Source of the DNA: Lepiota brunneoincarnata
Lineage: Eukaryota > Basidiomycota > Agaricomycetes > Agaricales > Agaricaceae
NCBI GenBank assembly: GCA_023014365.1
Contig: JAEBUN010000001.1
Coordinates: 1,116,001 to 1,180,000, forward strand
Direction of reading: 5' to 3'
Length of the DNA: 64,000 nucleotides
Shown: positions 31,856-40,604 of the stretch, in pieces
Numbering within the stretch: the stretch's first letter is position 1
Layout: each line of letters starts with the position of its first letter
Made by a program: the position numbers and the translations under genes
The notes under the pieces: model-generated
What the model saw: the letters and a program-made list of their open reading frames with translations, nothing else
Database searches by the model: none
Told to the model about the DNA's origin: nothing

Positions 31856-33109
31856 ATTCTCTACATAGAATCATTGGCTATATCATTAAAGAACTCTATA
31901 GAGGATTGGTACTATGTCCCGTAGTAGCCAGTTCGACCGAATTGAGGATATTCGAGCCTTGGAAGTGTTCAAACCAGTTCATTATCACTAAGCTTAGTGA
32001 ACCAAACTATCGGAATGCTTTCCAGAGGGATTCAGGACTCTACATAGTCTATCGAGTATACTCCGGTCGCATCAAGGGACTTTATGAGCAGTTTTCTGAT
32101 GAACCCGGATGCGTTTGAATATAAAGAATGTACCTAGCGGCTGTCGCAGGAGTATTACGTCGAAAGCGAGCCCAATAATGATGACCGGACCACGGAACGG
32201 AACGTTCAACGTTCGGGAGGCGACACCCGATGCCCAAAACCCTAGAAATATCAAAGACTCCTAATTAACGAGTGCTTTGTGGGTCCCGGCACCTCGGCCT
32301 ATTGCTTAACTGAGATTAATTACAACGGATCAAGGGACTGTCCATCCGCTATACGTTCCAATCATAATTGATCCAGAGTCTTAACGCGCTCGCGTGGACG
32401 CAGAATAATGCAGACGAGCACGGAACACGTCTGGCTGGATTGCCATTCGTTAATCAGAGAAAAACCCATAACCCAGGGCAAGGTAGAAATGCTGCCGAAC
32501 CTTCCAAAAATGTTCTACAGTGCCTGTAACAATTAAGCTTATTGTTTTCTATTTCATATTTACTATCTCTCGTATGTATCTAGACAATATAAATACGGTC
32601 GCACTTGTTTGTGGAGAAGCAAGAGGTCTCACCCCCGCTTCCACATGCAAGTCTGCAAGCCGTGATCAAGAACGGTTTCAGAGGGCTATTTAGTGTGCGT
32701 CGTTAAGTGTGATTTCTTCGGTCGTCGACCAACCCAGAGACAGAGACAGAGACCAGAGTTCAGAGTTTAGAGTTCCAGAGTGCCAGAGACAGAGACAGAG
32801 ACAGAGACCAGAGTTCAGAGACCAGAGACCAGAGACCAGAGACCCCGCGCTTTGAATTGACAGGGATTGTCCTTTCATTGTTGCACCGTACGGCTAAGAT
32901 AACTTCAACGGCTGTTCGTTAACCTCTAAAACACTACTCTCTTGAATTTCGCTGTCAGAACGCACCCCCAGAACACCCTAAAAGACGAAACTGTTCATTA
33001 TCTATCTCGTTCCACTTGTATTAGCTTAAGCTTATCGAACTTCGGCTAAGCTTAGTGAAAACAAGCCCACGATCTATATTTAAAACCTACAAACGTTTCT
33101 ACCTTTTCA
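31856..33109 (+). mobile_element. W-family LTR, copy C, one end truncated
   Basis: Opposite orientation to copies A and B. The U3 end is cut, so homology begins at ATTCTCTACATAGAA rather than at the TG terminus (about 50 bp missing), while the other end (CTACCTTTTCA) is complete. No target duplication found. It retains more CpG than copies A and B. Confidence 0.8.
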
Positions 33110-35040
33110 ACGGAAGGGGTGGCAGTGATTCTGACGGCTTGTAGGAGTCGGATGTTGAGCTCAGTGTGTCAGCCGACAATACAGTAATTGGAGGTCTTGA
33201 TGCTGTGGCCTGATGTGCTTGCCCTGCCACCAACATTTCAGGCATTTCCAATCTTGGTACTCTGACATGCCGGACTCATCCAGCTGCCAAAGTTTCCGGA
33301 ATGTTGTTGGCAGGCGCGCTGACTGGCAGCAGAGTGCGTTGCGTTGGCTGCTCTTCACTGTGCGGGCTGGCGAAGTTGGTGCCTGGTTGTGCACTTGTTC
33401 CTGGTGCTGGCTCGATCGGTCCTGGAAATGTTGCTTGGTCAGAGTTTGCCTTCATGGCATCACCTTGGCCAGAGGTGGTTGTAGCCCCTTGTTCCTGCAA
33501 ATGTCCACTGACTTGTCCCATCTGCTTTTTTCCAAGTGTGGCTAAGTAAATCCTGTGCAGCCAAGAAACAATTCATCGGCACACACCATTTTATCAGCAC
33601 TCTTCTTTGTGACCTTCTTGTCATATTTTTCAAGTGCATTTAGCTGATCCATATTAAATGTTGGATTGCTGCCTTGGCCACACCAGGCAACAATGAATTT
33701 GAGGAGGAATCGATGTTTTTTGAAAGCGGCACAAATTGCCGGCTTGTTACTTTTTGTATGCGTGAATGTCTTCTGCTGTATGTGGCTTGCCAATTGATGC
33801 AATATCATAATTCTAGCACAAACTACATACCATCTCTTCCAGGTATGTCTCCATCATTTCTGTGACCCGGCCGTTATGCAGTACCTGCTGGATATTGCTC
33901 TCATACTTTTCCAAGGCCAATGTGATCTCCTTTGCGGTGGGTGTAGTCATGTTAAAAACAGCTTTGACAACAAAGGTTTGATCACACGACATGAATGTTC
34001 TGATAGGCTGAGGAATATGCAAGGGAAACAATGCATTGTTTGGATGCGCCTGAAAAAATTTCCAACCCCGGACATGTGATCAGTCCAAAACGCAACACTT
34101 ACTAATCACCAACTTCCAATAAATTGCCTTATTTTATACAGATATAGCTGCAATTCCAATCACTACAACAATATCTCTTGTTCTGTCTGAGGCATTCTGC
34201 TGGGCCATCTCTCATGAATCCTTTCCCACCTGTCAATACCAAACAACTTGACACTCTATTGCCATCCAAACATCCAGCAAACAATACTATGCAAGATCTT
34301 CTTGTTCCCAGCTATATGACTAATGCTGCTGAGCTTGCTCACAAAAATGTTGAGATGCAAGAACTATTCGGCCTTTGGGACATTAAACCAACAGTATGTT
34401 ATTGTTCCATTAAGACCTGCTACATACATTGTATTGCATGTCTGTCACTGCACCTTCATTGTGCCAATTAGGCAGCAATGCATGTGCTCCTGCCAAAAAT
34501 GCCTGTGTGGCTGCTGGCCATGCGTTGCCACAAAGGGGTCCAATGTTGCTGGCCCTGACCGAATTGCCAAATGCTACCCCACCGACACCTTCCCAATAGC
34601 AACATCCCCCTTGCCAGCAATCTGGCTTTCATCTTGCTAAATGTTTTTATGTTAGCCGGTTTCAAAAGAGGATCTACCATATGGACTAATAGGCCACAGC
34701 AACATAATGGCTCCGGCAGTGCCAGTAAGCCGCTTGCCCCTACCAAACTTCTTCAGGACCCTTACCTGCCTGGTGTCTGTGTCACCAGAGCCTCTTGGAG
34801 CATGAGCTCTTTGCCAGGCATGCCGAAGTCAAAGCCCTCCAACACCATCTTGGCCTGAGTTACAAGAGTGCGGCACACAGGCTGTACCATTCAGAGCTGC
34901 AACAGCTCACTGTCCAGGACCAAGCCTACAAAAGATTGTTAAGCTTATGCCAGCATGCTGATGAACTCATTGAAGAAGATATTGCCCAGAAAATCTCAAA
35001 TATTGACAATGGGCAATAATTCCATCATGCAGTCTTCCCC
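33110..35040. other. KDZ passenger region D: fragmentary ORFs, unresolved
   Basis: Minus-strand open pieces at 34031-33813 (alternating charged helix, M-T-T-P-T-A-K-E-I-T-L-A-L-E-K-Y), 33808-33542 (ends E-L-F-L-G-C-T-G-F-T) and 33521-33276 (Pro/Ser/Ala-rich) may be exons of one decayed gene whose 3' end was cut by W copy C. On the plus strand, 34178-34480 and 34795-35019 (L-F-A-R-H-A-E-V-K-A-L-Q-H-H-L, helical) look like parts of another. I cannot build a full model or name a family. Confidence 0.3.
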
Positions 35041-35499
35041 ACTCCCGATGTTGAGCTCTAGTAACATAATTACTTATGTTAAATAGTAAAATTGTAATAT
35101 TGTTCTTTTCCACTCCAGATTATTCGCTATTATGCAGCCTTCCTGCTGCTCATTGAATCCTGTGTCATATACATTCAGCACATTTTATGGCAGTTTTAGT
35201 GTTGGCCCTGCATTTGGCCCATGTATTAATTATATGACTGGTACACTGGCAGTATGTGTGCCACTCATTTTGGCTTCATCAACTTTACATTCCAAACATG
35301 TTTGCTATCCATGTCAGTTGATTGCTAGGCACCCACTACACTATTCTAGCACTACAACCTCACTCAATACTGGTGTACCACAGCCAGCCCTGGCACAGCC
35401 AACATTCCTCACAATGTATGTTTTTCACCTTGATCCCATGGACCTTGGTCTGGTATTCCTCCTGCCCTTTGCCAACCCATCCTCCGGCACATGTATCAC
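35041..35499. other. KDZ subterminal region, no gene seen
   Basis: No convincing coding motif. A block near 35487-35510 (GCACATGTATCACATCCAGC) recurs with changes at about 35708-35730 inside the right TIR, so part of the TIR seems to have been duplicated. Confidence 0.4.
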
Positions 35500-36046
35500 A
35501 TCCAGCATTAGCCTCCTGCCCAGCACGTTGCATCGGCTTTTGCCCTTGACATTTTGCTAACTTATATCCTGGCAATTCTTGACACGATGCTGGCTGACTG
35601 CCAGCTGGCCTCAGCACAAGTTACGTCTCACAGAATGTATGGCTGGTGGTGTGCCATCATATGGACCATTGTAGTATCCATGCCGCTGTTTGCCACCCCA
35701 TTGTCTGGCATATGTATCACATCCAGCATTCAATTTGTCAATATTTCTGGCATTCACAAATGTATCATACTTGTCACTTTGCCACATACATTCTAATATG
35801 GAAGGACGGTTATATCTAGGTTGTGCTGGCCCACCCCTCCCAGATTGCTGCTTTCCACTCCCTAACCCAGAATTTCTAATACCCATGATCCTGACCTCTT
35901 AGGACCTCTTTGACCAGTGGGATAAGACCTGGGCATGAAGATTTATGGTGAGGTAGCAGAGCCAGCAGGGCCTGCTGGCTCCCATTCACTTGATACAGTG
36001 TATGCATTTGCTGGTCCCACTTGCTCAATACAATGTAGGTTGACTA
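35500..36046 (-). repeat. Right TIR of KDZ transposon
   Basis: Inverse of 19354-19900. Both copies carry the same chance open frames, which I do not call as genes. Confidence 0.85.
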
Positions 36047-36061
36047 TGTGAATGAGTGAGG

Positions 36062-36425
36062 GGTATAGGTTTTGTTTTCTTTTTAGGGTCCATGGTGGAG
36101 GGGTGTAAGGTTGGGTTTGGAGTTGGTTGTCAACCAGTCAGAACTGTTAGATTCTTCGTAGTCAGTGGCAAGGGGGTCATTCTGGTCTGTAGACAGGGTG
36201 TAGAGGGAAGAAGTCAAAGGTGAGGGTGGGGGTAGAGGTGAATAAACAATGCTTGTGAGTGCATTATCCCAATTAACACTTGAAGGTGTGGATGATCTAT
36301 CAACACTTTCAGTACATCTGACCAAGGGTGCAGAGGGTATGGTGGTCTGCTCTATGGGGGTGTATCACTGGACAGCGACAAGGCATACCAATGCTACAGG
36401 GTGTATGATGGGGGTTGTCCAAAGG
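36062..36425 (-). pseudogene. GZ gag start and leader
   Basis: An ATG at 36093-36091 gives M-D-P-K-K-K-T-K-P-I-P-L-T-H-S, which runs into the KDZ target duplication. The same L-T-H-S continues at 19345. Upstream in another frame is an open stretch of about 100 codons (to a TAA at 36085-36083), rich in Ser/Thr/Asp, that overlaps the gag ATG by about 10 bases. It has no hydrophobic segments, unlike the X leader ORF. Which frame is translated is unclear. Confidence 0.6.
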
Positions 36426-36437
36426 AAGCTTTAATCT
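36426..36437 (-). other. GZ primer-binding site, self-complementary type
   Basis: AGATTAAAGCTT on the minus strand, two bases after the LTR end. It is the exact reverse complement of AAGCTTTAATCT found 35 bp downstream of the TATA box in the Z LTRs (11312-11301 and 46794-46783). Confidence 0.8.
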
Positions 36438-36439
36438 AA

Positions 36440-36644
36440 TGTTATGATCTGTGCTCCTTCTGTATCTGAAGATAACTGGAGACAGCCTTCAATCACTCTA
36501 CAAGGTGTCCAAGATGGTTGGCCTTGCAGAGCTTAGTGGATTGTGCTCAATGAGATAATGAGGGAACATGCCAAGTTAAGGCAGAGAGAGGTTAACAACT
36601 GCTGTTAACAAGATTAAAGCTTATGGCTTTAATCTCTACTTGTA
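36440..36644 (-). mobile_element. Z-family 5' LTR remnant of GZ (R-U5 only)
   Basis: Homology to the Z LTR stops at 36644, within a few bases of the predicted transcription start. U3 and the TATA box are missing. The break passes straight into hAT sequence. Confidence 0.8.
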
Positions 36645-38605
36645 AATTGGATAGCTTGTGAGCATCGTGTTAGGTGAGTAATCTTCAACTTAGTCCATAT
36701 TTTGTTCTCACTTTTCAAAAATCCAAGATGTATTGAACATACCATCCACCTTGGTGCTAAGGCTTTTATTGAAGCCATCTGTCCTACTCAGTTCACAACC
36801 AAATCAGCTTCAACTAATGAGGATGAGGTAGATTGGGATAAGCTTGGTATGTAATATCCAAGATGATGAAGATATTGATGAAGCTATTCCATTTGATGCA
36901 GGAGATGTTCTTGGAAAAGTATTAGCATTTATCACTCAGGTATTTCACTTTTCTCCAAAATATTGAGTATTAATTGACAGTTGTGTATATTTTTGTAGGT
37001 CTGCTTATCACCTCAGGCAAAGAAGTACTTTGCAGTTTGCTGTGTTGAGGAGTCAGTACCTGAGCTTGAGCTTATCAAATGGGTTTGTACTTGTTGGAGT
37101 TCAATGTATCACCTTCTTGAATGGTTTCTTCTGCTAAAGAAGGTATGTTCCTTCTCAGATTAGTTTTGAATACTGGACTAATTTTTATATAGGGAGTTTG
37201 GAAGTTCATTAAGAATGCAGATGACTCTGGAGTTGTTCCTAAATTGAAAGGCAAGACATACTGTATCTTGACTATCATTTGGTTGAGGAGAAGTGGAAGC
37301 TTCTCAAACTCATGAAAGATGTTCTAGCTGTGAGTATTGTCTACACTACTCACATAACAGCCTATTAATTTCCACTAGGTTCCTGCTAGTGTCCAATCAA
37401 CATTTTCATCTGCTACCCATTCATCTATTACTTATGCTCTTCCTGAGCTTGAGGATGTGATTGAAAAATGGAAGCAGTTTAAACTTCACTCACAATATGC
37501 ACCACTCAAGGATGGTATTCAGGCAGGAATAGATAAGCTCACAAAATGGCATACAACCCTTGTTGACACAGATTGTTATCCAGGTAAGGGATCATCACTT
37601 AGTGGTGATACCTCTTACTCTCTATGGGCATCTATACAGACTTATTCCCAAAGATATTCAGAGGTCGACTTGTGAACGTGAACACTTATGTAGCAATAGC
37701 TGAAGGGCAAAGGCAAGTGTATAGAACAAACTACACTGTACTAGAGTATACAAGTAGTTCTACTGAGTTTATATAGTTATTTACAGTGGCTGTGCTACTG
37801 CTGTATTGGAGGTTTCTAGAAGGTTGGGGAATGTTCTATTTATAGGAATGTTCTGGGTCGTTCTGGGAAGTTTCTAGAATGTTCTGATAACACAGATGCT
37901 TATTTTATTCCACTTGGTATGATTTTATTTGTTTGCTGTTTCTTGGTGCTAATAATTTATCAGTGCTGGATCCAAGCTGCAAAATGGAGTATCTTGAAGA
38001 AAAGTGGACTTTTTCTGACTCTGAAATGGCAAAAACTCGATTTTGAGAGGTGGTATGTAATAATGCTCAAGTTATTTTAAGGTTTTTATTGACCCAAGCT
38101 TAGTTTAAGACATATTACAAAGAACCCAAATCTCAGTCTCAGGCCTTATCAGATATTTCTGTCAAAGTGGGAACTTCTGCACAGGCTCAGGCAATGTGCC
38201 AACAATTATCTCAGGCCTCTTCATTTACTCAAGATATATTTCATGAATTAGATGAGTACTTGGGTGCTGGCATTGAACCAGTATAGGATGTTATAGCCTG
38301 GTGGGGTGTAAGTTTTGTTTATATATCACCCTTGATTATTTGTTGATTTGCATTTAGATCAACCATAACAAGTACCCAACTCTAGGGGCTATAGCTAGAG
38401 ATTATTTAGCTATTGCAGGATCCTCAGTATCCTCTGAAAGGGCTTTTTCTAGTGGCAAGCACACTGATACCCTTCCCCACAATTCACTTGAAGGTTCCAC
38501 TTTTACAGCTCTTCAAATCACAAAGAATGGTTATAAAACTGGAATTCTAGATGCAAAAATAGATGCAAAAGAGTGGGAGCCAAAAGAATGGAATTTGACT
38601 AGTTG
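36645..38605 (+). pseudogene. hAT transposase, C-terminal exons
   Basis: Continues the gene interrupted at 11131. Blocks: about 36725-36850 (H-L-G-A-K-A-F-I-E-A), 37000-37140 (S-P-Q-A-K-K-Y-F-A, C-W-S-S-M-Y-H-L-L-E, the hAT core helix region), 37380-37574 (L-P-E-L-E-D-V-I-E-K-W-K-Q-F), then after the V solo LTR 37898-38060. Last is the C-terminal dimerisation domain at 38350-38605: Y-P-T-L-G-A-I-A-R-D-Y-L-A-I and S-S-V-S-S-E-R-A-F-S. GT-AG introns separate them. The segment between the two halves, with catalytic sequence, is partly lost at the GZ junction. Confidence 0.75.
37575..37892 (-). mobile_element. V-family solo LTR (318 bp)
   Basis: Inverse of the GV LTR (39305-39617). Flanked by the perfect target duplication CAGAT (37570-37574, 37893-37897). 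It interrupts the hAT transposase. Confidence 0.95.
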
Positions 38606-38654
38606 ATCTTCAATATATATATTGTTTCTGGCATATTACAAAAGGATTCAGGGT

Positions 38655-38735
38655 TCAAACCAGTTCAGGTTCAGGTTCAGGTTCAGGTTCAGGCTAAGGA
38701 GGTGCTGAACTGAACTGAACTGAACTTTGGCACCC
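38655..38735. repeat. hAT subterminal hexamer and pentamer arrays
   Basis: Five direct GGTTCA units at about 38663-38692, then CTGAA units at about 38706-38726, directly inside the right end. The left end has only scattered matches (GTTCAG, GTTCGA, GTTCACAG). hAT transposases commonly bind short subterminal repeats. Confidence 0.7.
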
Positions 38736-38746
38736 CTAGGCTGTAG

Positions 38747-38912
38747 ACAGAGTGATCTCCCATTCAGGGTCTAAAGAAAATGCATTATTTAAGGTCTTAT
38801 GGAAGTCTGGGGATGAGACTTGGCTCCCCTACCATCAAGTGTCTCACCTAACAGCCATTGAACAGTATTTTGAACTACTGGGAATAAGCAAGGTATCAGA
38901 ATTAAAGGACAG
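38747..38912 (+). pseudogene. G3 chromodomain-like C-terminus of integrase
   Basis: Resumes the G3 frame broken at 9241: D-R-V-I-S-H-S-G-S-K, then A-L-F-K-V-L-W-K-S-G-D-E-T-W-L-P-Y-H-Q-V, and Y-F-E-L-L-G-I-S-K. The W-K-S-G-D-x-T-W-L-P pattern is the chromodomain-type module at the end of integrase in this lineage, used for chromatin targeting. It ends at the X solo LTR inserted at 38913, and no further G3 sequence was found. Confidence 0.85.
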
Positions 38913-39297
38913 TGTTACCCAGGTTAGGGGTTTGCTCTTGAGTAGCATGGAGTTCGACACAGGATGTCTATACAGACTTGGTCCTATCCTACTAGGCATG
39001 ACTTGGAGATGACAGAGCACTATAGTCCAGCCGGTTTAAGGACAAAGAGGTATAGGAGGCAAGAACTATATAACACTAAGATAAGGATACATAGTAATGT
39101 ACTGTATCCTTATATACTTCTAAGTGTGGCTGTGCTCCTACTATAACAATCTGGACCCAGGTAACTATGAGTCAGAGATAAGTGAAATGAGTCATGAGCT
39201 AAAGATAGTCCTTCTGATGTACACTACTGATTGTTTCATAGTGACATGGGAGTATGAACTAAATATAACCATCCTTCTGATGGAGTTTCTGATAACA
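38913..39297 (-). mobile_element. X-family solo LTR (385 bp)
   Basis: Perfect target duplication GACAG (38908-38912, 39298-39302). Inserted in the tail of G3, seven bases before the GV LTR. Confidence 0.95.
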
Positions 39298-39304
39298 GAC
39301 AGTG

Positions 39305-39617
39305 TGTTATCAGAACCTTCCAGAAACTTCCCAGAACCATCCAGAATATGCCTATAAATAGAATTCCCCAATCTTCTAGCACCTTCCAAATACAACAGTA
39401 GCAGCCACGGTCAATATCTATATAAACTCAGTAGAACTACTTGTATAACTCTAGTCCAGTGTAGTTTGTTCTATACACTTGCCTTTGCCCTCCAGCTATT
39501 GCTAAGTGTTCACATTCACAAGTTGACCTCTGAATATCTTTGGGAATAAGTCTGTATAGATGCTCATAGAGAGTAAGAGGTATCACCACTAAGTGACGAT
39601 CCCTTACCCAGATAACA
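39305..39617 (+). mobile_element. V-family 5' LTR of GV (313 bp)
   Basis: TGTTATCAGAACC...CAGATAACA with TATAAATAG at about 39351 and TATATAA at 39419. The predicted RNA start, 33 bp after the second, falls on TAGTCCAGTGT (39452-39462). Confidence 0.9.
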
Positions 39618-39619
39618 AA

Positions 39620-39630
39620 ACACTGCACTA
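39620..39630 (+). other. GV primer-binding site, self-complementary type
   Basis: ACACTGCACTA, two bases after the LTR. It pairs with TAGTCCAGTGT (39452-39462) at 10 of 11 positions. Confidence 0.6.
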
Positions 39631-39708
39631 CTCATCACTCTGGCTTTCCTACTCACTGTCCTCCTCTGCTGTACCTCTGCTGCTGCTGTATCTGCTGTGT
39701 CTTCCCCC

Positions 39709-39906
39709 ATGCTGGCTGTCCTATTGATAGCATTTATTGTCCTCTCAAACTCTGCTGCCACTTACTTCATCATCCTACCTAAACTCAAAACCCTCATCTG
39801 TCCCTGCACCCACTGCCATCTTCACGGAAATAATATCCTTTTTGCCTCTTATATAATTGCCACTTCCTTCCTAGTATTACTTGTGGTCACTGAATGTGAT
39901 CGTTAA
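39709..39906 (+). CDS. Leader ORF of GV: hydrophobic protein with CPCTHC motif
   Basis: From ATG 39709 (a GTG at 39697 is also in frame) to TAA 39904-39906, 65 codons. It has a hydrophobic segment M-L-A-V-L-L-I-A-F-I-V-L, a cysteine cluster L-I-C-P-C-T-H-C, a second hydrophobic segment S-Y-I-I-A-T-S-F-L-V-L-L-V-V, and ends C-D-R. The spacing and the C-terminal D-R match the X-family leader ORF at 3361-3618. The frame is open upstream to about 39616 without ATG and adds a third hydrophobic stretch. Unlike the X family, it is not in phase with gag. Function unknown; it is probably membrane-inserted. Confidence 0.6.
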   Translation: MLAVLLIAFIVLSNSAATYFIILPKLKTLICPCTHCHLHGNNILFASYIIATSFLVLLVVTECDR

Positions 39907-39916
39907 ATCAGCAACA

Positions 39917-40303
39917 ACACCCCCCAAATACTCAGCTCATACTGAGCATTCAGACAATGGAAACCAACAAACCCCAGGACAATTCCCTCCATCCCCATTT
40001 GAAACTGCTACACCATCCTACAGAAAGGGATGAATAATGGATACAACCATAACAAGGACCACAAAAACCCCAAAAGCTCACCAGAACCCCATTCCCACTC
40101 AAAGTCCATTCACAGGAACATTCATCCCCACTCAAACACTACTACCCACCATTATGACACCTACCCAACAACCACCAAACCCTAATCCCACTCCAACTCC
40201 ACTTGCCATCCAAGCTCCACCACTACCTCCACCATTGAACCCCTTGACAACCACAACAAACCCATGCCCACCAAGAATGTCCTGAGAACTTGGACTGATC
40301 AAA
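39917..40303 (+). pseudogene. GV gag, N-terminal Pro-rich region
   Basis: Begins with P-P-K-Y-S-A-H, the counterpart of P-P-K-K-F-S-A in the X elements, again with ACA where an initiator ATG would be expected. The proline/threonine-rich stretch (P-I-P-T-Q-S-P-F and P-N-P-N-P-T-P) matches the X-family gag leader in style. TGA stops and a frame change occur around 40030 and 40283. It is split from the capsid region by the T solo LTR. Confidence 0.65.
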
Positions 40304-40308
40304 CCTCC

Positions 40309-40599
40309 TGTTAGGGGAGTAAAGAGCACCAGAACCAAATTGATATTCAGGTGGCGATTACAATTGCCACCCACAGCTACATATATACATAGCGGTCTGC
40401 GCACAGACCGGGCAACTAAACACTACAATAGCTACCAGAAATAACATGCACAAACAATATACAAACAACTAAAGATGATAAAGTCGTCCACGGATCGGGC
40501 TTGGGGATGGGGGTGGCCGAAGGCCAAGCCCGGACATCCAACCACAAGTCCCTAGACATACCTTACGTAAGGGGGGGGCACAACGCCTATCCCCTTACA
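40309..40599 (+). mobile_element. T-family solo LTR (291 bp)
   Basis: TGTTAGGGGAGT...CCCCTTACA with perfect target duplication CCTCC (40304-40308, 40600-40604). Orientation is given arbitrarily because no internal region is known. Second copy at 56784-57124. Confidence 0.95.
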
Positions 40600-40604
40600 C
40601 CTCC

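Larger units (their letters stand above)
19354..36046. mobile_element. KDZ-superfamily DNA transposon, 16.7 kb
   Basis: Terminal inverted repeats start TAGTCAACCTACAGTGTAT at left and the inverse of TAGTCAACCTACATTGTAT at right. Homology extends about 550 bp inward (19354-19900, 35500-36046), with roughly 80-85% identity by eye. Flanks GTGAATGAGTCAGG (19340-19353) and GTGAATGAGTGAGG (36048-36061) are a near-perfect 14-bp duplication in GZ gag. It encodes a KDZ transposase plus at least three other gene-like regions. It was hit by W LTR copies B and C. Confidence 0.85.
11131..36644 (-). mobile_element. GZ: Ty3/Gypsy retrotransposon with Z-type LTRs, nested in hAT
   Basis: Minus-strand element: 5' LTR remnant (36440-36644), primer site, gag, protease, RT, RNase H, integrase, 3' LTR (11131-11840). 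It is broken by the KDZ transposon in gag, X solo LTRs at 17721-18109 and 16425-16810, and element Q at 14025-15883. The 5' LTR lacks U3 and no matching target duplication remains (cttgt left). A deletion at the right junction probably also removed hAT sequence. Confidence 0.85.
9242..38738 (+). mobile_element. hAT DNA transposon, 29.5 kb including nested insertions
   Basis: The ends are inverted: TAGGGCTGCCAAAGTTC at left and the inverse of TAGGGGTGCCAAAGTTC at right. Both sides carry the 8-bp target duplication GGCTGTGG / GGCTGTAG (9234-9241, 38739-38746), the length typical of hAT. Removing it restores the G3 frame. The transposase gene runs on the plus strand at both ends of the interval and is split by GZ at 11131-36644. 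Confidence 0.9.

Noticed and set aside
33110..35040. Possible TET/JBP dioxygenase cargo of the KDZ element
   Set aside because: Such genes are known partners of KDZ elements, but I could not find the expected H-x-D...H pattern or flanking arginine motif in any frame. The fragments stay unassigned.
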